Shown here: piece by piece, positions 33,082 to 40,997 of the stretch
Layout of the letters: each line of letters opens with the position of its first letter
How positions within the stretch are numbered: position 1 is the first letter of the stretch
Source: CAZBEJ01 sp964521305
GTDB lineage: Bacteria > Patescibacteriota > Microgenomatia > UBA1406 > GWC2-37-13
DNA: 43,866 bases
Direction of reading: 5' to 3'
NCBI GenBank assembly: GCA_964521305.1
Contig: CAZFQZ010000004.1
Location: 1 to 43,866 of the forward strand
Translations under genes and position numbers: made by a program
The notes under the pieces: model-generated
The model's database searches: none
Told to the model about the DNA's origin: nothing
What the model saw: only the letters and a program-made list of their open reading frames with translations

Positions 33082-34194
33082 ATGAAGATCCTTATTACCG
33101 GCGGTCATTTTACTCCTGCTATGGCCTTGATCCAGGAACTTCGGAAACAAAAAAAAACTTCCGATGTCACGATTTTCTTTGTGGGAAGGAAATACCTATC
33201 GGATTCGGATAAAGCATATACGCTCGAATATCAGGAAACCAATAAGCAACATATTCGTTTCATACCGCTGGAAGCTGGAAGGATCACCCGCCTGTTGTCT
33301 TTACAGTCGCTGAAACATATGTTGAGGATACCTTTCGGATTCATCCAGGCGTTTTCCATCGTTCGCTCGACGCAGCCTGATATCGTGATGTCTTTCGGCG
33401 GCTATATCGCATTACCTGTTGTTTTCTCCTCTTTTGTATTCCATATTCCCGTCTATACCCACGAGCAGACGATTCACCCGGGATTGGCCAATAGATTGAT
33501 AGGATTAATGGCAAAAAAGATTTTTTTGGCATTTAGCGAGGCTCAACCTTTTTTTGACATGCAGAAAACTGTGGTAGTCGGCAATCCGGTTCGCGCGAAT
33601 ATAGCTCAGGTTGTCGAAAAGCCGTTTGAGGTGCCGGCTGGTAAACCGGTATTATACGTCACCGGCGGTTCATTGGGCTCACATAGCATAAACCAACACC
33701 TGTTCAGGTTATTGAAAAGACTCCTGCGGTATTGTATCGTTATTCACCAGGTCGGAGATACGAAGGAATACAAGGATTACGAAAAATCCGTTTCTTTGAA
33801 AAACACGCTTCCGAAAAAGCTTTCACAGTATTATTTTCCCCGTAAGCATTTTTATGAAAATGAAATCGGATATGTATATAAGAAAACAAATCTGGTTATA
33901 GGCAGGTCGGGCGCAAATACTTTTTTCGAATTAGTATGCCTGAAAAAACCTGCGCTGTTCATTCCTCTGCCATGGGCAGCAAACAATGAACAGGAAAAGC
34001 ACGCAGCTATTTTCGTCAAATACCATACCGGTGAGATGTTCAATCAGGCGGACTCATCCGATCTGCTTTTTGAGAAAATAAAGAATATGATTAATAATCT
34101 GGACGCATACAAAAAGGAATTTGCGTCATTATCCCATCTATACAAATACGATGCGACACAGTATATCTGTAAGGAAATCCTTGCCTCCGTTTAA
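33082..34194 (+). CDS. murG: Lipid II synthase MurG (GlcNAc transferase)
   Basis: Adds GlcNAc to lipid I at the inner membrane face, a GT-B glycosyltransferase. The N-terminal glycine loop is shortened to ILITGGHFTPAMALIQEL (the usual form is GGTGGH). MSFGGYIALPVVF, YTHEQTIHPGLANRL, VVVGNPVR, YVTGGSLGSHSIN and VIGRSGANTFFELVCLKKPAL followed by PLPWAANNEQ match MurG acceptor and UDP-GlcNAc sites. Length is 370 residues from the ATG at 33082. An upstream start at 33043 has no family support. The 3' end overlaps ftsQ. Confidence 0.92.
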   Translation: MKILITGGHFTPAMALIQELRKQKKTSDVTIFFVGRKYLSDSDKAYTLEYQETNKQHIRFIPLEAGRITRLLSLQSLKHMLRIPFGFIQAFSIVRSTQPDIVMSFGGYIALPVVFSSFVFHIPVYTHEQTIHPGLANRLIGLMAKKIFLAFSEAQPFFDMQKTVVVGNPVRANIAQVVEKPFEVPAGKPVLYVTGGSLGSHSINQHLFRLLKRLLRYCIVIHQVGDTKEYKDYEKSVSLKNTLPKKLSQYYFPRKHFYENEIGYVYKKTNLVIGRSGANTFFELVCLKKPALFIPLPWAANNEQEKHAAIFVKYHTGEMFNQADSSDLLFEKIKNMINNLDAYKKEFASLSHLYKYDATQYICKEILASV

Positions 34195-34876
34195 AACACT
34201 GCTGTTCATCGGTCTGACCACGGCGCTGTTTTTCGCGGGTTTTTTTTTCCTATACCGGCAATTTATGATACGTATCGTCGTCATTGAAGGCGTATCTCCT
34301 TCACAAACCGTTCAGGGAACCGATAGTATCAGGAATGAGAACGTGTATTTGTTGGATGCCGCAAGAGTCAGGAAAACCATTATCGCGCAAAATCCGGAAA
34401 TCCGGTCTGTGACCATCATCAAGCGGTTTCCGAACACGATCGTTCTCAATATAACGACCTATGCACCGTTCGCCCAAATGCAGACGAATGCAGGTTACCT
34501 GTTACTTTCGGATGACGGCAGGGTATTGGCAAAAACAACATCGGGGAGATACCACGTGCCGCTCATCAATTATTACCAGAAAATCGACAATTATTCGGTG
34601 ACGTCGGGCGACTGGATAAGATACGATGACGTACAAAAAGCGCTCCACTTCTTGAAAGCAATGAATGGCTTGGGTTTGAACGTTGATACCATTGATATTA
34701 ATGGAGACAATATGATACTATGTAGTTTAGGAAAAAAGAGGATCGTATTTTCAACGGAAATAACAACCAGTATACAGGATTACGAACTGGAAAAAGTCAT
34801 TGAGCAACTCAAGATAGAGGGAAAAGAGTTTACGAGTCTGGATCTGAGGTTTGACAAACCGGTGGTAACCTTTTAA
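34151..34876 (+). CDS. ftsQ: Cell division protein FtsQ/DivIB
   Basis: A bitopic division protein of about 241 residues that works with FtsL and FtsB to control septal synthesis. It has a short basic cytoplasmic tail, one membrane helix (about 15-36), and a POTRA domain with IRIVVIEGVSPSQ and NPEIRSVTIIKRFPNTIVLNI. The C-terminal part continues to SLDLRFDKPVVTF. The ATG at 34151 lies inside the murG end (44-base overlap). A TTG at 34121 is possible but gives an unusual N-terminus. ftsA follows after a repeat-filled 90-base spacer. Confidence 0.88.
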   Translation: MRHSISVRKSLPPFKTLLFIGLTTALFFAGFFFLYRQFMIRIVVIEGVSPSQTVQGTDSIRNENVYLLDAARVRKTIIAQNPEIRSVTIIKRFPNTIVLNITTYAPFAQMQTNAGYLLLSDDGRVLAKTTSGRYHVPLINYYQKIDNYSVTSGDWIRYDDVQKALHFLKAMNGLGLNVDTIDINGDNMILCSLGKKRIVFSTEITTSIQDYELEKVIEQLKIEGKEFTSLDLRFDKPVVTF

Positions 34877-34890
34877 AGGGTATAGCGTAA

Positions 34891-34961
34891 AACGTATAAC
34901 GTAAGAGAGGTGGAATGACTTCTTGTGTTTTATGTTATACGTTACACGTTATACGTTACAC
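34891..34961 (+). repeat. Tandem and inverted GTTATACGTTACAC repeats between ftsQ and ftsA
   Basis: Two perfect tandem copies of GTTATACGTTACAC lie at 34934-34947 and 34948-34961. The word AACGTATAACG (34891-34901) is an exact inverted match to CGTTATACGTT at 34947-34957, so the transcript could form an 11-bp hairpin with a long loop ending just before the ftsA start at 34967. Confidence 0.8.
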
Positions 34962-34966
34962 GAAAG

Positions 34967-36244
34967 ATGGCGGATAAACTTATTTGCGGTATTGACATAG
35001 GCAGTTCAAAGATCGCCACCGTAGTAGGCATCGAAACCGAGGGTAGTGAGGAAAGCAAAATTATCGGATTCAATACGACGCCGTCGAGAGGTGTTAAAAA
35101 GGGATTGATCGTAGATATCAAGCAAGTTACGGCCGCAGTCGAAGAAAGCGTCGAAAAAGCAGAACGAATGGGTGGACACAAACTCAACAGCGCATTCGTA
35201 TCGGTAGGCGGTCCACACATCGCTTCATTGAATTCCCACGGCATTGTCGCCGTATCCAATCCGCAGGCAGAGATAGCAGAAGATGACGTGGATCGTGTTG
35301 TTGAGGCGGCACGTGCGATTTCCCTATCGACGACACGGCAGATTATCGAAGTATCGCCGCGCGATTACATCGTTGACGGTCAATCAGGTATCAAAAATCC
35401 GGTCGGTATGAGCGGCGTCCGGTTGGAAGTGGAAACCCATATCATCACCGCATCACAAACCAATCTCAAGAATATAGACCGGTGTTTGAATGATTTGGGG
35501 ATAGCCAACGACGGATATGTGTTTTCCGGTTTGGCTTCGGCAGAGGCAGTACTGACCGATACGGAAAAAGAGCTTGGCGTGGTTTTGGTTGACATAGGCG
35601 GAGGAAAAATAGATGTATGTATATACGTAGAAGGTGCATTGTCGTATTCGTCTTCGATTCCAATCGGCGCACGGCATATCACCAATGATATAGCGGTCGG
35701 ACTTCGCGTATCATTGGATTCGGCGGAAAAAATAAAACTGTATCTTAGTAAAAATCTTTCGGGGAAAGGCCCGAATGCCGTAGCTAAACGAAAATCGCCG
35801 CAACTGGACTTGAATGAATTGCAGTTACCCGAGAATGTAACCGAGGTTTCACTGAAAACACTGGTTGACGGAATTATCGCCCCGAGGCTCGAGGAAATGT
35901 TCAAACTTGCGTTCGAAGAAATCGAAAAGAGCGGATTTGGTCAAATTATTCCCTCTGGATTGGTTATCACAGGCGGCGGTTCGCTCACGGTCGGTATGCT
36001 GGAAACGGGAAAACGAGTCATCGGACTGCCTATACGGTTGGGAATCCCTGATAAGGTCACCGGGTTGGTTGACGAGATTCTGGACCCGCAATATGCGACG
36101 ACGATCGGTTTGATTTTATACGGAAGAAAAAATATAATAGGTGGGGAAGCAGGATTCAAGAATTTTAACAAGATCCTAAAGGATTTTTCAATTGGAAACT
36201 CGGTTGGGAAATTAAAAGACCTGTTTAAACAGTTTATACCGTAG
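34967..36244 (+). CDS. ftsA: Cell division protein FtsA
   Basis: An actin-like ATPase that tethers FtsZ to the membrane and recruits the divisome. LICGIDIGSSKIATVVG (phosphate 1), the SHS2-containing 1C domain (about 85-165), VLVDIGGGKIDVCIY (phosphate 2) and SGLVITGGGSLTVGM (adenosine loop) are all visible. The last residues, SVGKLKDLFKQFIP, form the amphipathic membrane-binding helix. Length is 425 residues. MADKL at 34967 was chosen as the start. The in-frame extension to 34925 only translates the upstream repeats. Confidence 0.96.
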   Translation: MADKLICGIDIGSSKIATVVGIETEGSEESKIIGFNTTPSRGVKKGLIVDIKQVTAAVEESVEKAERMGGHKLNSAFVSVGGPHIASLNSHGIVAVSNPQAEIAEDDVDRVVEAARAISLSTTRQIIEVSPRDYIVDGQSGIKNPVGMSGVRLEVETHIITASQTNLKNIDRCLNDLGIANDGYVFSGLASAEAVLTDTEKELGVVLVDIGGGKIDVCIYVEGALSYSSSIPIGARHITNDIAVGLRVSLDSAEKIKLYLSKNLSGKGPNAVAKRKSPQLDLNELQLPENVTEVSLKTLVDGIIAPRLEEMFKLAFEEIEKSGFGQIIPSGLVITGGGSLTVGMLETGKRVIGLPIRLGIPDKVTGLVDEILDPQYATTIGLILYGRKNIIGGEAGFKNFNKILKDFSIGNSVGKLKDLFKQFIP

Positions 36245-36273
36245 GTATACGGAATGACGAATGTGATTTACGA

Positions 36274-36291
36274 ATATACGAATTCGTATAT
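36274..36291. promoter_or_regulatory. 18-bp perfect palindrome between ftsA and ftsZ
   Basis: ATATACGAATTCGTATAT reads identically on both strands and sits 28 bases before the ftsZ ATG. Related words (TACGAAT, TTCGTA) flank it at 36268-36275 and 36304-36309. It could be an operator for ftsZ or an intergenic repeat. A weak -10 (GATAAC, 36311-36316) lies between it and the ATG. Confidence 0.55.
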
Positions 36292-36319
36292 GTTATTGGT
36301 AATTTCGTAGGATAACAAT

Positions 36320-37459
36320 ATGTTAATTAAACCTAGAGCTGGCCAGGCCGCACGAATCAAGGTTGTTGGCGTTGGAGGTGGCGGAGGAAATGCACTTTCT
36401 TCGATGATTGCCGAAGGAGGTATATCGGGCGTCGAATTTGTCGCGGTAAATACCGATGCGCAGGCTCTCCTGAACAACAAAGCAACGATTAAAATTCAAA
36501 TAGGGGAGAATCTTACCAAGGGTTTGGGCTCGGGAGGAGATCCTGAAACAGGACGACAGGCAGCCGAAGAGTCGCGCGAACGTTTAAAAGAGGAATTGTC
36601 GGGTGCGGATATGGTTTTTTTGACGTGCGGAGAGGGTGGTGGAACGGGAACAGGTGCGGCACCGGTCATTGCCGAAGTCGCCAAGGAGACAGGTGCTCTT
36701 ACGGTTGCGGTCGTCACCAAACCGTTTGAGTTCGAAGGGACAAAACGCAAGCTTACGGCGGATGAGGGGACACAAAGGCTCAAGGAGAAAGTAGATACGT
36801 TGATCATTGTGCCGAATCAGAAAATCCTCAGCGTTATCGAAAAAAAAACGCCGATACTCGATGCGTTCAGGAAGATTGACTCGATTTTGCACCAGGGGGT
36901 AAAAGGTATAGCGGAACTGATTACGACACCCGGATTGATCAACGTCGATTTCGCCGATGTCAAGACCGTGATGAACAATGCGGGAACCGCGCTTATGGGC
37001 ATGGGCGTGGGAAGCGGCGATAAACGTGCGATGGCGGCGATCAAACAGGCGGTTTCTTCACCGCTCCTTGACGTGTCCATCGATGGGGCAAAGGGAGTGT
37101 TATTTAATGTTGTTGGTGGCCCTGATCTTACGATGTCCGAGATAGACGAGGCAGCATCGATTATCGCAAAAAGCGTGGATCCCGATGCGGATATCATATT
37201 CGGCGCGGTCATTGACGACAAGATGATGGACCAGATAAAAATAACGCTTATAGCGACGAAGTTCGATGACAGCAGGCTGAAATTGTTCAGGTTCAAGAAA
37301 GAGCCCCAGGAAGAGGAAGCTATCAGGAATCTGAAAGAAGAACCGGTCGAAGGCAAGGAAGATCTGAAATCGAACGATGAGGAAATCATGGAAGACACTG
37401 ATGCATTCACGGGTGAAGAAAACGAGTTTGACATTCCTGCTTTCCTAAGGAAGAAGTGA
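36320..37459 (+). CDS. ftsZ: Cell division protein FtsZ
   Basis: The tubulin-like GTPase that forms the Z-ring. IKVVGVGGGGGNAL at the N-terminus, the tubulin signature GEGGGTGTGAAP at about 105-116, and the T7-loop residues NVDFADVKTVM are intact. An acidic linker (about 330-370) leads to the conserved C-terminal peptide DIPAFLRKK that binds FtsA. Length is 379 residues. It ends the dcw cluster. A hairpin candidate lies 92 bases downstream. Confidence 0.98.
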   Translation: MLIKPRAGQAARIKVVGVGGGGGNALSSMIAEGGISGVEFVAVNTDAQALLNNKATIKIQIGENLTKGLGSGGDPETGRQAAEESRERLKEELSGADMVFLTCGEGGGTGTGAAPVIAEVAKETGALTVAVVTKPFEFEGTKRKLTADEGTQRLKEKVDTLIIVPNQKILSVIEKKTPILDAFRKIDSILHQGVKGIAELITTPGLINVDFADVKTVMNNAGTALMGMGVGSGDKRAMAAIKQAVSSPLLDVSIDGAKGVLFNVVGGPDLTMSEIDEAASIIAKSVDPDADIIFGAVIDDKMMDQIKITLIATKFDDSRLKLFRFKKEPQEEEAIRNLKEEPVEGKEDLKSNDEEIMEDTDAFTGEENEFDIPAFLRKK

Positions 37460-37550
37460 GCTTAACTTCACAAACATTTAACTCTACCTAAAAAACTTCA
37501 AAGGTGCATAGAGCTGTTTATTATTTTAATCTACCAATAACGGTTTAATT

Positions 37551-37570
37551 CCTCGCAGCTTGTTGCGGGG
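37551..37570 (+). terminator. Hairpin downstream of ftsZ, possible terminator
   Basis: CCTCGCA and TGCGGGG form a 7-bp stem (one G-U pair) around a 6-base loop. A T-rich stretch (TTATTTTTCTTT) begins about five bases after the stem. The offset T run makes a rho-independent terminator plausible but not certain. The fic promoter starts 14 bases downstream, so the hairpin would insulate it from the dcw cluster. Confidence 0.5.
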
Positions 37571-37583
37571 TATGTTATTTTTC

Positions 37584-37621
37584 TTTACATTCGGCTAATA
37601 TTCGGCTATAATTAGGCTAAT
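37584..37621 (+). promoter_or_regulatory. fic promoter with three tandem 11-bp operator-like repeats
   Basis: TTTACA at 37584-37589 and TATAAT at 37607-37612 are 17 bp apart, seven bases before the fic ATG. The whole spacer and -10 are made of three adjacent 11-bp units: ATTCGGCTAAT (37589-37599), ATTCGGCTATA (37600-37610) and ATTAGGCTAAT (37611-37621). Spacing of one helical turn suits cooperative binding of a regulator on one DNA face. The Fic protein's own C-terminal winged helix is a candidate binder. Confidence 0.75.
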
Positions 37622-38654
37622 GTTTACTCCTCAATATGCGATTACTAATAAGCTGCTTGAGAATATAAAGAAGATTAGTACTTTGGTCAATAGCCTTAAT
37701 TTAAGACGGTTTTCTGAGCCTGTCTTAGTCGAATTGCAACGAAGTGCTGAAGCAGTTTCCACTTATGCCTCAACCAGTATCGAAGGCAATCCACTCCCTT
37801 TGACTGATGTGAAGCAAATCCTTAAATCAAGACCGGAAAATATTAGAGACAGTGAACAGGAAGTAATAAACTACAATGAAATATTAAAAGAAATCAATAA
37901 AGAATTAGGAGCAAAACCAATTCCGTTAACCCTTGATTTAATCCTTTCGATACAAAAGAAAATTACTTATAAATTATTACCAGAATTTCAATCCGGTAAG
38001 CTTCGAAATGAACCGGTTTTTGTCAATGATCCAAGACTTCGTAAAACTGTCTATTGGCCGCCAGACCAAGAGGACGTTTCTGTTTTAATGAATGAACTCA
38101 TCGGTTTTATAAATGATCAAAGCAATAAAGTTGATCCTCTTATTTTAGCTGGCATTTTTCACAAACAAATGGTAATAATCCATCCCTTTATGGATGGTAA
38201 CGGCAGGACTACACGACTTGTCACCAAAATTCTGATGGCTGGTATGGGCTTAAATACGTTTAACCTTTTCAGCTTTGAGAATTATTACAACAAAAATGTG
38301 ACAAAATATTTTGAGATGGTCGGGATAAAAGGAAGTTATTATTCCATTTATAAAACAGTTGATTTTACTCCATGGCTTGAATATTTTAGCGATGGCATCA
38401 TCGACGAACTATTACGAGTAGAAAAACTTTTACCCCAGGTTGCAATAAATCCTCAAACTGAATTAAAACCTCATCACCAAAAAATCATAGAGCTTATACA
38501 GAAAAAAGGTTTTGTTACCGAACCCGACTATGCAAAAGAAACGGATCGAGCCAAAGCAACTAGAAAATTGGATTTCAATAAGCTCATAAAACTGGGATTG
38601 ATTGTTAGACAGGGGAAGGGTAAAAATACTTATTACGTTCTCAAGGACAAATAA
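37620..38654 (+). CDS. Fic-domain protein with N-terminal inhibitory motif and C-terminal winged helix
   Basis: Fic enzymes transfer AMP or other groups to hydroxyl side chains of target proteins. The active-site motif HPFMDGNGRTTR is complete at 188-199. The inhibitory helix motif is seen upstream as STSIEGN (51-57), matching the (S/T)xxxE(G/N) rule for self-inhibited class II Fic proteins. The last 60 residues (KIIELIQKKGFVTEPDYAKE onward) look like a winged-helix DNA-binding domain. Length is 344 residues. It is a single gene with its own leaderless promoter after the dcw cluster, and the start of the AT-rich accessory region. Confidence 0.93.
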   Translation: MFTPQYAITNKLLENIKKISTLVNSLNLRRFSEPVLVELQRSAEAVSTYASTSIEGNPLPLTDVKQILKSRPENIRDSEQEVINYNEILKEINKELGAKPIPLTLDLILSIQKKITYKLLPEFQSGKLRNEPVFVNDPRLRKTVYWPPDQEDVSVLMNELIGFINDQSNKVDPLILAGIFHKQMVIIHPFMDGNGRTTRLVTKILMAGMGLNTFNLFSFENYYNKNVTKYFEMVGIKGSYYSIYKTVDFTPWLEYFSDGIIDELLRVEKLLPQVAINPQTELKPHHQKIIELIQKKGFVTEPDYAKETDRAKATRKLDFNKLIKLGLIVRQGKGKNTYYVLKDK

Positions 38655-38680
38655 ACAATCTTTAATTCATTTTAACCTTT

Positions 38681-39385
38681 TCATAAACTCCCTAAACCGT
38701 ATTTCGTCCTCATCAAAATCAACCGTTTGTCAAATAAAACTTCCGCGTCATAATCTAAAAGGGAAAATTGTAATATGAGGTGGAAATATTTTTTATTTGA
38801 CTCTCCCAAATTAATAATGACATGTGTCCAGTCTTGATTTCCACCAGGCGCCTCCCACGTCTCCTCGTCCATAATGTTTAACCCGCCATCGAAGAAAAAA
38901 GCCTCGGCAATTAAATTAAAAGGTTCACCGAATGTTTCCGACCATTCTGTTTTTTTATAATAAAAGTCGATAGTGATCGGTCCAATTAAATCTTTAAGAT
39001 GCAATCGGCAATAAGTATCTTCACCGCCTCCGGGGTTTGACATTTTTAATCCATGAAGTTGGTGAGTAATAAAAGGAGAACCGGGGAGTGATAAATTATT
39101 TTTCTTACGATACGAATAATCAGTCAAAAAAACATTATATCCGCTCCATTGTGTATATCCGCGGGCCAACTTCCAATTTTCTTTTTGTGCCGGTGTAAAA
39201 AGAATTCCAAATTACCCGGGCTCTGGAATATATGTTTTTTCCTTGTTTGCTTTTTTGGCCGAGCGGGTAGTATGAAAATATCGAGAAGACCAGGTGGGAT
39301 AAATTAAGGAATCATACCAAGCGAGGATTTTAGCCAGCAAAGGTTCGTATTCGGGAGGTATAGTCATTTGAGCTACCTTGACCAT
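38681..39385 (-). pseudogene. Broken hypothetical gene with in-frame TAA
   Basis: Two open segments on the minus strand are in the same frame, separated only by a TAA at 39214-39212. The upstream part (MVKVAQMTIPPEYEPLLAKI to KTYIPEPG) and the downstream part (FGILFTPAQKENWKLARGYT to the end) read as one protein of about 234 residues. I do not recognise a domain. The LTPAQKENW-type segment recalls short modules in phage-like proteins, but this is weak. The ATG at 39385 lies six bases after a TATAAT (39397-39392), so transcription may persist. Sequencing error or readthrough are alternatives to true decay. Confidence 0.65.
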
Positions 39386-39447
39386 GACTCGATTATACAA
39401 TTACTTGGTTATTACGAATTGATTCTATCTTATTGAATTTTTTGCTA

Positions 39448-39499
39448 TTGACTTTATCAAACCTATCCCTTAGACTATATGAATATGAGTTCATATAGT
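39448..39499 (+). promoter_or_regulatory. Promoter and palindromic operator of the arsR operon
   Basis: TTGACT at 39448-39453 and TAGACT at 39471-39476 are 17 bp apart. A perfect inverted repeat follows: ACTATATGAA (39474-39483), six bases, TTCATATAGT (39490-39499). It overlaps the -10 and the start codon. ATGAA-N6-TTCAT is the usual look of ArsR/SmtB operators, so the regulator should block its own promoter until metal binds. Confidence 0.8.
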
Positions 39500-39787
39500 T
39501 GTTGTACACCCTCGGGTAGCGAAGCAAAGAAAGTAGTTTCTTTATCAGATACTTTAAAACTAGTATCCGAAGAAAGCAGATTAAAGCTTCTTTGTATACT
39601 GCAAAATAATAAACATTGCGTTTGCGAATTGATGGAACACGTAAAAATGTCCCAAAGCCTGATTTCCCACCATCTGAAAGACCTTAAGGATAACGGGATC
39701 GTAAAAGACGAGAAAAAAGGCTTACGGGTTTATTACTCGCTTACCAAAAAAGGCAAGCACATTATTAATTCATTATTCAAAATATGA
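39485..39787 (+). CDS. arsR: ArsR/SmtB-family metal-responsive repressor
   Basis: A small winged-helix repressor of about 100 residues. The metal-sensing helix contains CVCELMEH, close to the ELCVCDL site that binds arsenite or antimonite through cysteines. A further Cys pair near the N-terminus (YSCCTPSG) may add a ligand. The recognition helix is SQSLISHHLKDLKDNGIV. An ATG at 39479 is also possible. 39485 is preferred because it is eight bases after the -10, as elsewhere in this window. It overlaps the next gene by four bases and heads a six-gene metal operon. Confidence 0.9.
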   Translation: MSSYSCCTPSGSEAKKVVSLSDTLKLVSEESRLKLLCILQNNKHCVCELMEHVKMSQSLISHHLKDLKDNGIVKDEKKGLRVYYSLTKKGKHIINSLFKI

Positions 39788-40023
39788 AAATCCAGGTTTT
39801 GGGTTCCGGTTGTCCAACATGTAAGAAGTTATATGAGATTACCCAAAAAGCGGTTTCGGAAATAGGTATGAAGGAAAAAGTTGAGTATATCACCGATATC
39901 TCAAAAATCGTTGAGATGGGTGTAATGCAGTCTCCAGTACTGGCAGTAGATGGTAAACCGGTAATGACCGGTTTTACTCCCGATATTGAGAAGATAAAAA
40001 GTTTGCTGAAAGGAAATAAATAA
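39784..40023 (+). CDS. Small thioredoxin-like redox protein (CPTC motif)
   Basis: A 79-residue minimal thioredoxin-fold protein. GSGCPTCKKLYEIT gives the redox pair Cys10-Cys13, and VMQSPVLAVDGKPVMTG contains the cis-proline region. Such proteins (MTH895-like, often called redox-active disulfide protein 2) are regularly found with ArsR and DUF318 permeases. They probably reduce or hand on the metalloid or thiol substrate, but the exact role is unproven. It is translationally coupled to arsR (ATGA) and two bases ahead of the permease. Confidence 0.88.
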   Translation: MKIQVLGSGCPTCKKLYEITQKAVSEIGMKEKVEYITDISKIVEMGVMQSPVLAVDGKPVMTGFTPDIEKIKSLLKGNK

Positions 40024-40025
40024 GC

Positions 40026-40991
40026 ATGGATATTTTTTACCCCGTCCAACTCCTTGCCGATTGGATTACATATAATCTTTTACAAATCCATAAAGGGGTG
40101 GTCTTGGCCGGAGCCGTTAATTTCTTCATCTATGACAGTATCAAAATACTTATCCTATTATGGGTAATTATATATGTCGTTTCCTTTTTAAGATCGTTTC
40201 TTCCGCCTGAAAAAACAAGGAAAATTCTCACAAACAGATTTGAAATAATCGGAAATATATTGGCTTCGCTTATTGGTATCATTACTCCGTTTTGTTCTTG
40301 TTCTGCTGTTCCCTTGTTTATCGGACTGGTTGAGTCGGGAGTTCCGCTTGGAGTGACATTTTCCTATCTAATTTCCGCTCCGATGGTTAATGAAGTGGCG
40401 GCAGTTTTACTCTTGGGATTGTTTGGACCTCTGGTTGCTGGAATATATGTCACTTCCGGAGTTGTTATTGCGACGGTTGTCGGATGGATTATGGGACGGA
40501 TGAAACTTGAACATCTCGTTGAGGATTACGTCTGGAAGATAAAAGTCAAAAACCAGAGCATCGACATTCGTAAAAACTTGAATGAAAGGATAAAAGAAGC
40601 CTACCAATATACGGCTGATTTAATAAAAAAAGTTTATCCTTATGTTCTTATCGGGGTAGCAGCTGGAGCACTAGTCCATGGATATGCTCCGGAAAACTTT
40701 CTTACTAAAATAGCCGGTAAAAGCAACATCCTTGCAGTTCCTTTAGCGGTTTTGATAGGAGTACCTTTATATTCAAATGCGGCCGGTACGATTCCGATCG
40801 TCAAATCTTTGATTGAAAAAGGACTTCCTATTGGTACTTCGCTTGCTTTTATGATGTCCGTCACCGCTTTATCTTTCCCGGAAATGATTATTTTACGAAA
40901 GGTTCTTAAACCAAAACTTTTAATAATTTATATAGCGATTTTAACGTTAGGAATAATCTTTACAGGTTACTTGTTTAATACACTATTGTAA
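40026..40991 (+). CDS. DUF318/ArsP-type permease
   Basis: A membrane permease of 321 residues with about eight helices in two halves separated by a basic cytoplasmic loop (about 165-200). TPFCSCSAVPLFIGLVESG in the first half and LYSNAAGTIPIVKSLIEKG in the second are the paired DUF318 motifs. Relatives include ArsP, which exports trivalent organoarsenicals. The ArsR and CPTC neighbours support metalloid efflux, although sulfur- or selenium-compound transport cannot be excluded. Confidence 0.88.
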   Translation: MDIFYPVQLLADWITYNLLQIHKGVVLAGAVNFFIYDSIKILILLWVIIYVVSFLRSFLPPEKTRKILTNRFEIIGNILASLIGIITPFCSCSAVPLFIGLVESGVPLGVTFSYLISAPMVNEVAAVLLLGLFGPLVAGIYVTSGVVIATVVGWIMGRMKLEHLVEDYVWKIKVKNQSIDIRKNLNERIKEAYQYTADLIKKVYPYVLIGVAAGALVHGYAPENFLTKIAGKSNILAVPLAVLIGVPLYSNAAGTIPIVKSLIEKGLPIGTSLAFMMSVTALSFPEMIILRKVLKPKLLIIYIAILTLGIIFTGYLFNTLL

Positions 40992-40997
40992 AAAATA

